Source: Novosphingobium sp. (lineage in GTDB: Bacteria; Pseudomonadota; Alphaproteobacteria; Sphingomonadales; Sphingomonadaceae). From it: DNA of 64,000 bases. The stretch is taken from assembly GCA_030697365.1 (NCBI GenBank), contig JAUYQH010000157.1, positions 16,204 through 80,203 of the forward strand, read 5' to 3'. The position numbers were made by a program, and so were the translations under genes. Positions 31,318-40,338 of the stretch are shown one piece after another (position 1 is the stretch's first letter; each line of letters starts with the position of its first letter). Under the pieces are notes generated by a model. It did no database searches. It saw only the letters and a list, made by a program, of their open reading frames with translations, and was not told the DNA's origin.

Positions 31318-32751
31318 ATGCCGTCGAGCGCAACAATCCGCACCGCCGCGCTCGCGCTGCTTCCGGCGATCCTGCTGTTTGTGCTGATGCTTCGCCCGAT
31401 CTCGGACGTGGACATCTTCTGGCAGCTCAAGCTGGGTGAACTGATCCTCGCGGCGGGGCATCCGATCGCCAGCGAGCCGTTCGCAGCAACCCATCTTGGC
31501 GAGCCGCTGCCCGCCGTGGCCTGGCTCGGCCAGGCGGTGATGGCCGAAGCGCGATTGCTGTGGGGCTGGACCGGGCTGCGGGTGTTCGATGCGCTGCTCT
31601 GGCTGGGTGGTTTCCTCGCGGCGGGCGAAGCGGCGCGGCGGCGCGGCGCCGATCCGTTGGCGGTGGCTGTTGCGCTGGCGCTCGGGTTCGCGCTCGCGCT
31701 GCCCGCGGCCAGCATCCGCCCACAGAGCTTTGCCGGGCTGGGCTTTGGTCTGTTGCTATTGCTGCTCCACGCGCCGGGCTCGCTGCCGCGCAAGGCGTTG
31801 ATCGGCGCGGTGCTGCTGGTGGTCTGGCAGAACCTCCATCCATCGGCATCGCTCGCCGCGGTGGTCCTCGGTGCGACCGCCGCGGCAGGATGGATAGGCT
31901 CACGCCTGCGCTGGTGGGATTTCGATGCGCGCTTGCCTGCCGTGCTGGCAGCATTTGCCGGACTTGCGATGCTTGCCACCCCAGATGGGCTTTCGATCGT
32001 CGCCATCTCGGCGGAAAACGCACGCGCCAGTGTCGCCAACGGAGCGAGCGAGTGGTTTCCCGTTTGGACGCCGATCAACCGCGCCTTTCTTCCCGGTTTC
32101 GCCGGTATCGCGCTAATTTCTATCGCCATAGCCTGGCGCGGACGCGGGCGGATCGGCCCGCTCGAGATCATCCCCGCGCTGGTCTTGTTGGTGCTGACTG
32201 CGGGCGCGGTGCGGTTCGTTTTCTTCCTGGGAATAGCGCTGGTCCCGCTGCTGTCACTGGCGCTGATGCCGGGTGGCGTGCGGCGAGCGTTCTCGCCAGC
32301 GCTGCTAGCCGCCACCGCAACCGCAACCGCCGCGATCGCCCTGCTCTCCTGCACGGTTAAGCCAACGCGCTTTGCCGACAACATTCCCAGCGGGTGCCTT
32401 TCCGACCTGCGCGCCACGGGTGCGAGCGGGACGATCTACGCTCACTCGGCATGGGGCGGGCCGGTGATCGATGCCGGGTTCCCCGATTGGAAGGTGGCCT
32501 ACGACGGGCGCTACTACCGCTATCCGCCGGACGAATGGCAGAGATACCATCTGGCTGCCGCCGGCCGTGTCGGGCTGGATAGCCTCGACCGGATCTACCG
32601 ACCGTCCGCCTATTTGCTGAAGCCTGGCCGCGACGACGGCCTCATCGTCGCGTTACGCTCGGCACCAATGAACTGGGACGAACTGGGCGCCTCGACAGAC
32701 TGCACCGCTTTCGTCCGGCGCGCTTCCACTAGCCCTCCGGCTTCCAGGTGA
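31318..32751 (+). CDS. Polytopic membrane protein of unknown function
   Basis: 477-aa ORF with many hydrophobic segments; SDVDIFWQLKLGELILAAGHPI near the N-terminus. Confidence 0.75.
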   Translation: MPSSATIRTAALALLPAILLFVLMLRPISDVDIFWQLKLGELILAAGHPIASEPFAATHLGEPLPAVAWLGQAVMAEARLLWGWTGLRVFDALLWLGGFLAAGEAARRRGADPLAVAVALALGFALALPAASIRPQSFAGLGFGLLLLLLHAPGSLPRKALIGAVLLVVWQNLHPSASLAAVVLGATAAAGWIGSRLRWWDFDARLPAVLAAFAGLAMLATPDGLSIVAISAENARASVANGASEWFPVWTPINRAFLPGFAGIALISIAIAWRGRGRIGPLEIIPALVLLVLTAGAVRFVFFLGIALVPLLSLALMPGGVRRAFSPALLAATATATAAIALLSCTVKPTRFADNIPSGCLSDLRATGASGTIYAHSAWGGPVIDAGFPDWKVAYDGRYYRYPPDEWQRYHLAAAGRVGLDSLDRIYRPSAYLLKPGRDDGLIVALRSAPMNWDELGASTDCTAFVRRASTSPPASR

Positions 32752-33328
32752 CCACGCGCCAGATGTAAGCGCCCACCGCGAGCACCACGAACCCCAGCAC
32801 CACCGGGCCCGCCCAGCGATTAACCGCCTCGCTGTAGTTCGCCAGGAAATGCCCGCCCTTGATCAACAGCGCATTCCACACAGCTGCCCCAGCAAAAGTG
32901 AACACCAGGAACTTCCAGTGCTTCATGTGCGAAAGCCCCGCGGGCAGAGAGATCATCGTGCGCAAAAGCGGCGAAAAACGCAGCGCGAACACGATCCATT
33001 GGCCGTGGCTCTGGAAGAACCGCTGGGCCTTCTCGATGTCGCGCCATTCCAGCGTCAGCCACCGCCCCCAACGCCGCACGAACGGCTTGAGCCGCGCGTA
33101 GCCCCATCGATCGCCGATCAGGAACCACACATAGTTGCCGAGTGTCGAACCCAGGGTCCCGGCGGCAAGCAGCGGCCAGAACTCCATGGTCCCGCGCGCC
33201 ACCGCCAGTCCGCCCACGCCCATGATCAGTTCTGAGGGAACCGGCGGAAAGATGTTCTCCAGCGCCATCAGCAAGCCAATGCCCCAGTACCCGCTGCGCG
33301 CGATCAGATCGATGATCCATTCACCCAT
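32729..33328 (-). CDS. DedA family membrane protein
   Basis: LENIFPPVPSELIMGVGGLAVARG; FFQSHGQWIVFALRFSPLLRTMISLPAGLSHMKHWKF. Confidence 0.92.
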   Translation of the reverse strand: MGEWIIDLIARSGYWGIGLLMALENIFPPVPSELIMGVGGLAVARGTMEFWPLLAAGTLGSTLGNYVWFLIGDRWGYARLKPFVRRWGRWLTLEWRDIEKAQRFFQSHGQWIVFALRFSPLLRTMISLPAGLSHMKHWKFLVFTFAGAAVWNALLIKGGHFLANYSEAVNRWAGPVVLGFVVLAVGAYIWRVVTWKPEG

Positions 33329-33369
33329 GGCGCGCTAACGCGCGGAACGGCGAAATGGGTACGGGGTGG

Positions 33370-34332
33370 TCAAACGCCAGCCCGTTCCGCCAGCCGCCGC
33401 TCGATCGCGTCCCATATCCGCCCCGGGGTATCCGTTCCGTTGAACTTGTCGATGGCCAGGATTCCGGTGGGCGAGGTCACGTTGATCTCGGTCAGCCAGC
33501 GCCCGCCGATCACGTCGATACCCACGAACACCAGCCCCAACCGCTTGAGTTCGGGTCCCAGAGCGGCGCAGATTTCCTGCTCCTGCGCGGTCAGCGTGGT
33601 GGCCTCGGCATAGCCGCCCGCGGCCAGGTTCGAGCGGAACTCGCCCGCGCCCGGCTTGCGGTTGATCGCACCCGCGACCTCGCCGTCGATAAGGACGATG
33701 CGCTTGTCCCCCGCCGCCACGTCGGGAAGGAACTTCTGGACCATGAAAGGCTCGGGCCAGACCTGGCCGAACAGTTCGACCAGCGCGGCCATGTTTGCGC
33801 CGTCCCGGCCGATCCGGAACACCGCCTTCCCCGCGTTGCCGTGGAGCGGCTTGACCACTATCTCGCCATGCTCGGCATGGAACGCGCGCACTTCTTCGAG
33901 CCGCCGGGTGACCAGCGTTGGAGGCATGAACCGCGCGAAATCGAGCACGAAGACCTTCTCGGGTGCATCGCGCACGCTGCGCGGATCGTTGACCACCAGC
34001 GTCTCGTCCGCAATCCGTTCGAGCAGCCAGGTGCCGGTGAGGTAGCCGATGTCGAACGGCGGATCCTGGCGCATCAGCACCACGTCCACGTCGCGACCCA
34101 GATCGAGGTTGCGGAATTCGCCGAGCTTGTAGTGGTCGCCCGCCACAAGCTGGACCGTGGCGGGAGCCGCCCACGCGATTACCCGGCCGTCTTTCCACGA
34201 AAGATCGCGGACATCGTAGTAGAACACCTCGTGTCCGCGCTCCTGCGCCGAAAGCATCAGCGCAAAAGTCGAATCCCCGCCGATGGCGAGCGAGGGGAGA
34301 GGGTCCATCTGGACGGCGACGCGGATTGTCAT
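33370..34332 (-). CDS. gshB: Glutathione synthase
   Basis: VAVQMDPLPSLAIGGDSTFALMLSAQERGHEVFYY; VKPLHGNAGKAVFRI; INVTSPTGILAIDKFNGTD. Confidence 0.95.
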   Translation of the reverse strand: MTIRVAVQMDPLPSLAIGGDSTFALMLSAQERGHEVFYYDVRDLSWKDGRVIAWAAPATVQLVAGDHYKLGEFRNLDLGRDVDVVLMRQDPPFDIGYLTGTWLLERIADETLVVNDPRSVRDAPEKVFVLDFARFMPPTLVTRRLEEVRAFHAEHGEIVVKPLHGNAGKAVFRIGRDGANMAALVELFGQVWPEPFMVQKFLPDVAAGDKRIVLIDGEVAGAINRKPGAGEFRSNLAAGGYAEATTLTAQEQEICAALGPELKRLGLVFVGIDVIGGRWLTEINVTSPTGILAIDKFNGTDTPGRIWDAIERRLAERAGV

Positions 34333-34345
34333 GCGGGCTCCAAGT

Positions 34346-34702
34346 TCAAGGCTGCCAGGCGTTGGCGATGTGGCGCGGCCAGTGGCCTGGTGCAAGCAGC
34401 AGTACGTCGATGCGGATATCCTCGCCGTTGCGGGCAAAGCGCGGGGCGAGCGCCTCAGCGGCGCGGGCGACACGTTTCAGCCGCCGCTCGTCGATGGCGA
34501 TATCGCGTTCCGCAGCGGTCGCGCGCCACTTGACCTCGACGAACGCCACCGTTCGCCCCCGCCGCGCGACCAGATCAACTTCGCCCACGGCCACGCGCAG
34601 CCGCTGGCCGACGATCCGCCATCCGTGAAGCCGCAACCACCACGCCGCCAGCCCTTCGCCGCGGCGCCCCCTTCGCTCGGCCGCAATCCGGCGCGTGGTC
34701 AT
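34346..34702 (-). CDS. YraN family protein (UPF0102, nuclease-like)
   Basis: RRGEGLAAWWLRLHGWRIVGQRLRVAVGEVDLVARRGRTVAFVEVKWR; beside rsmI. Confidence 0.92.
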   Translation of the reverse strand: MTTRRIAAERRGRRGEGLAAWWLRLHGWRIVGQRLRVAVGEVDLVARRGRTVAFVEVKWRATAAERDIAIDERRLKRVARAAEALAPRFARNGEDIRIDVLLLAPGHWPRHIANAWQP

Positions 34703-35550
34703 CGCCCCTGAAGTTCCAACGCACGGGCGTAGAGCGCCTTGCGGTCGAGTCCGTGCATTCGAGCCACCTCGCCAGCCGCCTGCGACGCTTTGGCGTTTTC
34801 CATTGCCGCGGTGAGCAGGCGGTCTATTTCCAAGGCGTCCGGGGCCGCCCCGCCTTCCGCTGGTGGCCCGACCAACAGCACGATCTCGCCCTTCGGGGGA
34901 TTCTCCCGATAGTGCTTGGCCAGTTCCGCCGCGCTGCCCGTCCGGCATTCCTCGAACAGCTTGGTCAGTTCCCGGGCCACCGCAACGTCGCGTCCAGGCA
35001 ATCCCTTGTCGATCGCTTCGAGCGAGGCGACCAGCCGCGGGCCGGTTTCGTAGAACACCAGCGTCGCGCGGATCGCCGCCAGTTCGAGCAGCGCCTCGCT
35101 GCGGGCCTTGGCCTTGGCCGGCAGGAATCCGGCGAACACGAAGCGATCGGTCGGCAGACCGGCCAGCGTCAGCGCCACGATCCCCGCGCTCGGCCCGGGC
35201 AGGCTGGTCACCGCGATGCCGCGTTCGCGCGCCTCGCGGACCAGGCGAAAGCCGGGGTCGGAGATCAGCGGCGTCCCGGCATCGCTGACCAGCGCCACCG
35301 CGGCTTCGGTCGCCAGCCCCAGGATCGCTTCCCTCGCCCGCCCGTCGGCGTGATCGTCATAGCGGATCATCCGCGGTTTGGCGCCCAGATGGTGGAGCAG
35401 TCTGCCCGTCACCCGCGTATCCTCACAGGCCACCGCAGCCACGCCCCGCAGCGTCTCCGCGGCGCGCAGAGTGATGTCGCCGAGATTGCCAATCGGCGTG
35501 GCGACAATGTAGAGGCCCGCTTTCAGAGAAGGTTCAGGCGCCTGGTTCAT
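34699..35550 (-). CDS. rsmI: 16S rRNA (cytidine(1402)-2'-O)-methyltransferase RsmI
   Basis: GLYIVATPIGNLGDITLRAAETLRGVAAVACEDTRVTGRLL; ALVSDAGTPLISDPGF. Confidence 0.94.
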   Translation of the reverse strand: MNQAPEPSLKAGLYIVATPIGNLGDITLRAAETLRGVAAVACEDTRVTGRLLHHLGAKPRMIRYDDHADGRAREAILGLATEAAVALVSDAGTPLISDPGFRLVREARERGIAVTSLPGPSAGIVALTLAGLPTDRFVFAGFLPAKAKARSEALLELAAIRATLVFYETGPRLVASLEAIDKGLPGRDVAVARELTKLFEECRTGSAAELAKHYRENPPKGEIVLLVGPPAEGGAAPDALEIDRLLTAAMENAKASQAAGEVARMHGLDRKALYARALELQGR

Positions 35551-35591
35551 TGCGCCCGTCCATGGACCAGCCACGCGGGGAGCGGCAAGTA

Positions 35592-36743
35592 ATGATCGAG
35601 AAGCGGGTGCTGTTGCGCAACCTGGCGCTGGCGAGCGCGATCGTGCTCGTGGCCGGGTGCAAGGTCATCCCCAAGGGTCCGGCGGTCAGCGGCCCCGAGC
35701 CTGTACCGACCGAGGCACCGAGCAACAACCTGCCGACCGACCGCGAGCGTCACCGGATCGCGCTGCTGGTGCCGCTGACGGGCGCGAACGCCGGGGTCGG
35801 GCAGAGCCTCGCCAACGCCACCACGATGGCGCTGCTCGATACCAACGCCGCGAACCTGCGGATCACGACATACGACACCGCCACCGGCGCGCAGAGCGCC
35901 GCTGCCAAGGCGCTGGCCGACGGCAACAAGCTGATCTTGGGGCCGCTGCTCAACGAAGACGTGCGGACCGTCGCATCGGTCGCCCGGCCAGCGCGGGTTC
36001 CGATGATCACCTTTTCCAACGACAGCAGCGTCGCCGCCGACGACGTGTTCGTGCTCGGCCACGTCCCTGCCCAGGCGGTGGCGCGGGTGGTTTCGTTCGC
36101 CAAGGCGCGGGGCGCAAGCCGCTTCGCCGCGCTGGTGCCGGGGGGCGAATACGGACAGCGGGCGGGCGTCGCGTTCGCCGCCGCGGTGCGCGCCGCCGGC
36201 GGCAGCGTGGTCGCCAGCGAGAGCTACGACCGCGGCAACACCTCGATCGCCAGCGCGGCGGGTCGGCTCAAGGCCAGGGGCGGCTACGATGCGGTGCTGA
36301 TCGCCGACGGGGCGCGGATGGTGGTTCGCGCCGCGCCGATGCTCAAGGCGGTGGGCGCGGTTGCGCCGCGCATCCTGGGCACCGAGCTGTGGAGCGGGGA
36401 AAGCACGGTGCTGGCCGCCCCGGCGCTGCGCGGAGCGTGGTACGCCGCGGTGTCCGACGCGCGCTATGGCAAGTTCGTTTCCAGCTACAAGTCGCGCTTC
36501 GGCGCCGCGCCCTATCGCATTTCGACGCTGGGTTACGACGGCGTGCTGCTCACCCTCAACGTCGCGCGCGACTGGCGGCCGGGCAGCCTGTTCCCCACGC
36601 GCAAGCTCGGCGACCGCGGCGGCTTCATCGGCCTCGATGGCGCGTTCCGCTTCGCCGGGGACAACGTGGCCGAACGATCGTGGGAAGTGCGCGAGGTGGG
36701 CACCGGCATCGCCTCGCCCGCGCCGACCCGGTTCGCCAACTGA
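35592..36743 (+). CDS. Penicillin-binding protein activator (LpoA-like periplasmic-binding lipoprotein)
   Basis: Lipobox LVAGC; RIALLVPLTGANAGVGQSLANATTMALLD; divergent from rsmI/yraN. Confidence 0.85.
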   Translation: MIEKRVLLRNLALASAIVLVAGCKVIPKGPAVSGPEPVPTEAPSNNLPTDRERHRIALLVPLTGANAGVGQSLANATTMALLDTNAANLRITTYDTATGAQSAAAKALADGNKLILGPLLNEDVRTVASVARPARVPMITFSNDSSVAADDVFVLGHVPAQAVARVVSFAKARGASRFAALVPGGEYGQRAGVAFAAAVRAAGGSVVASESYDRGNTSIASAAGRLKARGGYDAVLIADGARMVVRAAPMLKAVGAVAPRILGTELWSGESTVLAAPALRGAWYAAVSDARYGKFVSSYKSRFGAAPYRISTLGYDGVLLTLNVARDWRPGSLFPTRKLGDRGGFIGLDGAFRFAGDNVAERSWEVREVGTGIASPAPTRFAN

Positions 36744-36746
36744 TGT

Positions 36747-36819
36747 TTCGACAGGCTCATCAACAGCGGGCATTTGGTGTTGTCCCAAACATCCGCTCGT
36801 CCTGAGCTTGTCGAAGGAC
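36747..36819. repeat. Dispersed palindromic intergenic repeat pair
   Basis: TTCGACAGGCTCA (36747-36759) inverted against TGAGCTTGTCGAA (36803-36815, 12/13 match); second arm nested in GTCC..GGAC (36799-36819). Confidence 0.7.
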
Positions 36820-36842
36820 GCGCACGCGGTTAGCCGCCAGCC

Positions 36843-38828
36843 ATGGCAGAAGACCTGTTCGACAAACTCCCCGCCGGGACCAGCTCCGATTACGACAGCG
36901 GCGCGATCGAGGTGCTCGAGGGGCTGGAGCCGGTGCGCCGCCGCCCGGGGATGTACGTCGGCGGGATCGACGAGCGCGCGCTCCACCACCTCGCCGCCGA
37001 AGTGCTCGACAACGCAATGGACGAGGCGGTGGCGGGGCACGCCAATCGCATCGAGGTCACGCTCGAACCGGGCAACAGGCTGACGATCAGCGACAACGGC
37101 CGCGGCATCCCCGTCGACGAGCACGCCAAGTTCCCCGGCAAGTCCGCACTCGAGGTGATCCTCACCACGCTCCACTCGGGGGGCAAGTTCTCGGGCAAGG
37201 CCTATGCCACCAGCGGGGGCCTGCACGGCGTCGGCGTCAGCGTGGTCAACGCGTTGTCGAGTCACACCCGCGTCGAAGTCGCGCGCAACCGCGAACTTTA
37301 CGCGCAGGAATTCGGCCGCGGCGTGCCGCTCGGCCCGCTAAAGAAGCTCGGCCCCACCCCCAACCGCCGCGGTACCACTGTCGCCTTCACCCCCGACGTC
37401 GAGATCTTCGGCGATGAGGCGAAGTTCAAGCCCGCGCGGCTGTTTCGCCTCGCCCGCTCGAAGGCCTACCTGTTCGCCGGGGTCGAGATCCGCTGGAAGT
37501 GTACACCGTCGCTGATCGCCGACGACACCCCGCCCGAAGCGGTGTTCCAGTTCCCCGGCGGGCTCGCCGATCATCTCGCCGAGCAGGTCGGCACGCGCGA
37601 GTGCGTGACCACCAAGGCGTTCAGTGGCAGCCACGAGTTTCCCGGCGAGGCAGCAGGCCGCGTCGAGTGGGCGATCGCCTGGCCGCTGTGGTCCGACGGG
37701 GCCTATAGCTGGTACTGCAACACCATCCCCACCCCCGATGGCGGCACCCACGAGCAGGGGCTCAGGGCGGCGCTGACCAAGGGCATCCGCGCCTTCGCCG
37801 ACCTCGTCGGGCAGAAGAAGGCCAAGGACGTCGCGCCCGAGGACATCGTCACCGGCAGCGAGATCATGCTCTCGCTGTTCATCCGCGAGCCCCAGTTCCA
37901 GAGCCAGACCAAGGACCGCCTGACCAGCCCCGAGGCGGCACGGCTGGTCGAGAACGCGGTGCGCGACCACTTCGATCATTTCCTCGCCGACAACATGGAC
38001 CGCGGCAAGGCGCTGCTCGGCCACGTGCTCGAACGGATGGACGAGCGCTTGCGGCGCAAGGCCGAACGCGAGATCAAGCGCAAGACCGCGACCAACGCGC
38101 GCAAGCTGCGCCTCCCCGGCAAGCTCACCGACTGCTCGGGCGAAGGCAGCGGCGAGACCGAGCTGTTCATCGTCGAAGGCGACAGCGCGGGCGGCAGCGC
38201 CAAGCAGGCGCGCGACCGCAAGACCCAGGCGATCCTGCCGATCCGCGGCAAGATCCTCAACGTCGCCAGCGCCACCGCCGACAAGATCCGTGCCAACAGC
38301 GAGATCGCCGACCTCGGCCTTGCGCTCGGTTGCGGCACGCGCAAGGACTGCAACGCCGACAACTTGCGCTACGACCGCGTGATCATCATGACCGACGCCG
38401 ACGTCGACGGGGCGCATATCGCCACGCTGCTGATGACGTTCTTCTTCCAGGAAATGCCCGACATCGTCCGCCGCGGGCATTTGTATCTGGCCCAGCCGCC
38501 ATTGTATCGACTGACTTCCGGCGCGACCTCCGCCTACGCCCGCGACGACGCCCACCGCGCCGAGCTGGAACGCACGACGTTCAAGGGCAAGAAGGTCGAT
38601 GTCGCACGGTTCAAGGGCCTCGGCGAGATGAACCCCGGCCAGTTGCGCGAAACCACGATGGCCCCGGCAACGCGCGGATTGCTAAAGGTCACCCTGCCAC
38701 CCGAGGCCGAAGGCCGCGCCGCGGTGAAGGACCTCGTCGAACGGTTGATGGGCCGCGATCCCGCGCAACGCTTCCACTTCATCCAGAACCGCGCGGGCGA
38801 ACTCGACCCCGAGATGATCGACGCGTAA
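36843..38828 (+). CDS. parE: DNA topoisomerase IV subunit B
   Basis: GLEPVRRRPGMYVGG; LTISDNGRGIPVDEH; ELFIVEGDSAGGSAKQARDRKTQAILPIRGKILNV; IMTDADVDGAHI. Confidence 0.97.
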   Translation: MAEDLFDKLPAGTSSDYDSGAIEVLEGLEPVRRRPGMYVGGIDERALHHLAAEVLDNAMDEAVAGHANRIEVTLEPGNRLTISDNGRGIPVDEHAKFPGKSALEVILTTLHSGGKFSGKAYATSGGLHGVGVSVVNALSSHTRVEVARNRELYAQEFGRGVPLGPLKKLGPTPNRRGTTVAFTPDVEIFGDEAKFKPARLFRLARSKAYLFAGVEIRWKCTPSLIADDTPPEAVFQFPGGLADHLAEQVGTRECVTTKAFSGSHEFPGEAAGRVEWAIAWPLWSDGAYSWYCNTIPTPDGGTHEQGLRAALTKGIRAFADLVGQKKAKDVAPEDIVTGSEIMLSLFIREPQFQSQTKDRLTSPEAARLVENAVRDHFDHFLADNMDRGKALLGHVLERMDERLRRKAEREIKRKTATNARKLRLPGKLTDCSGEGSGETELFIVEGDSAGGSAKQARDRKTQAILPIRGKILNVASATADKIRANSEIADLGLALGCGTRKDCNADNLRYDRVIIMTDADVDGAHIATLLMTFFFQEMPDIVRRGHLYLAQPPLYRLTSGATSAYARDDAHRAELERTTFKGKKVDVARFKGLGEMNPGQLRETTMAPATRGLLKVTLPPEAEGRAAVKDLVERLMGRDPAQRFHFIQNRAGELDPEMIDA

Positions 38829-38849
38829 GAAGATGGGCTCACCCGGCGC

Positions 38850-39296
38850 TCAGCACGAATAGCGCGCGACCTTGCGCCGCTCCCAGGGATACGGCGCGAC
38901 CGGAGCGACGCGCGCCTTGTCGATAATCAGCTGTTCGGCCTGATAGACAAGCCAATCGGGCGCACTGGTCTTGCTGACCAGAAAATCGACCAGCGCGTTG
39001 TCCGCGATGGTGCGATCCTGCACTCCGGTTCGCATGGTCAGCATGATGACCGGCAAGCGGCAGTGCTGGGCCGACATCCGCAGCGCCCGCATGACCTCGA
39101 ACCCGCTGAGGCGCGGCATCATCCAATCGAGCACGAGCAGGTCGACCGAACGCGCCGCGATCACCTCGAGCGCCTCATCGCCGTCCGCGACCAGGCCTAC
39201 CGAATGACCCGCGACTTCGAACGCCGCGCCATAGAGGTGGCGGACGATCGGCTCGTCGTCGGCGATGAGAATGTGGGCCAATCGTTTCCTCCCCAT
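38850..39296 (-). CDS. Stand-alone response regulator receiver protein
   Basis: HILIADDEPIVRHLYGAAFEVAGHSV; VDLLVLDWMMPRLSGFEVMRALR; no recognisable output domain. Confidence 0.9.
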   Translation of the reverse strand: MGRKRLAHILIADDEPIVRHLYGAAFEVAGHSVGLVADGDEALEVIAARSVDLLVLDWMMPRLSGFEVMRALRMSAQHCRLPVIMLTMRTGVQDRTIADNALVDFLVSKTSAPDWLVYQAEQLIIDKARVAPVAPYPWERRKVARYSC

Positions 39297-39423
39297 ACCA
39301 AAGTTCGATCCGGCGCGTAAGCGAAAGCGGTCAATTTGGAAGCAACACAGGGATGAGGGATTTTACGGAACCCGGCGCTTACCGCAATCGCACTTGCCAC
39401 GCGCGGCGCTGCCACCTATCCGC

Positions 39424-39439
39424 TTAACCGAACGGTTAA
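39424..39439. promoter_or_regulatory. Perfect palindrome TTAACCG-AA-CGGTTAA upstream of the MoxR gene; candidate operator
   Basis: Two 7-nt arms, 2-nt spacer, ending 20 nt before the ATG at 39460. Confidence 0.4.
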
Positions 39440-39459
39440 ACGACAGGACTTGGCGAGCA

Positions 39460-40323
39460 ATGACCACCCTAACCCCGACCCAGCGCTTCGAAGGCACCAA
39501 GGATTACGTCGCGACCGACGATCTCAAGGTCGCGGTCAACGCCGCGGTGCTGCTGCGGCGGCCGCTGCTGGTCAAGGGCGAGCCGGGGACCGGCAAGACC
39601 GTTCTGGCGCACGAGATCGCCAAGGCGGTGGGCGCGCCGCTGATCGAATGGAACGTCAAGTCGACCACCAAGGCGCAACAGGGCCTGTATGAGTATGACG
39701 CGGTCGCCCGCCTGCGCGACGGCCAGCTCGGCGACGAGCGGGTCCACGACATCTCCAACTACATCCGCCGCGGCAAACTGTGGGAAGCGTTCACCGCGCC
39801 CCAGCTGCCCGTGCTGCTGATCGACGAGATCGACAAGGCCGACATCGAGTTTCCCAACGACCTGCTCCAGGAACTCGACCGGATGAGCTTCGACGTCTAC
39901 GAGACGCACGAGCGGATCGAGGCGCGCGAACGCCCGATCGTGGTCATCACCAGCAACAACGAGAAGGAGCTGCCCGACGCATTCCTGCGCCGCTGCTTCT
40001 TCCACTACATCAAATTCCCCGACCGCGAGACGATGCAGGCGATTATCGACGTCCACTTCCCCCAGATCCAGAAGATCCTGGTCAGCAAGGCGATGGACAT
40101 CTTTTACGAGGTCCGCGAGGTTCCCGGCCTCAAGAAGAAGCCCAGCACCAGCGAGCTGCTCGACTGGCTCAAGCTGCTGCTCAACGAGGATATGCCGCTC
40201 GACGTGCTGCAAAACCGCGATCCCGCCAAGGCGATCCCCCCCTTGCATGGCGCGCTGCTCAAGAACGAGCAGGACGTGATGCTGTTCGAGAAGCTCGCGT
40301 TCATGGCGCGGCGGCAGGGCTAG
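39460..40323 (+). CDS. MoxR family AAA+ ATPase
   Basis: LVKGEPGTGKTVLAHEIAKAVGAPLIEWNVKSTTKAQQGLYEYDAVARL; VLLIDEIDKADIEFPNDLLQELD. Confidence 0.92.
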   Translation: MTTLTPTQRFEGTKDYVATDDLKVAVNAAVLLRRPLLVKGEPGTGKTVLAHEIAKAVGAPLIEWNVKSTTKAQQGLYEYDAVARLRDGQLGDERVHDISNYIRRGKLWEAFTAPQLPVLLIDEIDKADIEFPNDLLQELDRMSFDVYETHERIEARERPIVVITSNNEKELPDAFLRRCFFHYIKFPDRETMQAIIDVHFPQIQKILVSKAMDIFYEVREVPGLKKKPSTSELLDWLKLLLNEDMPLDVLQNRDPAKAIPPLHGALLKNEQDVMLFEKLAFMARRQG

Positions 40324-40338
40324 GCCCGGGAGGGCGCG

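Noticed and set aside
38850-39296. Stand-alone receiver protein as part of a new two-component system
   Set aside because: No kinase or output partner adjacent; single-domain response regulators are common in alphaproteobacteria
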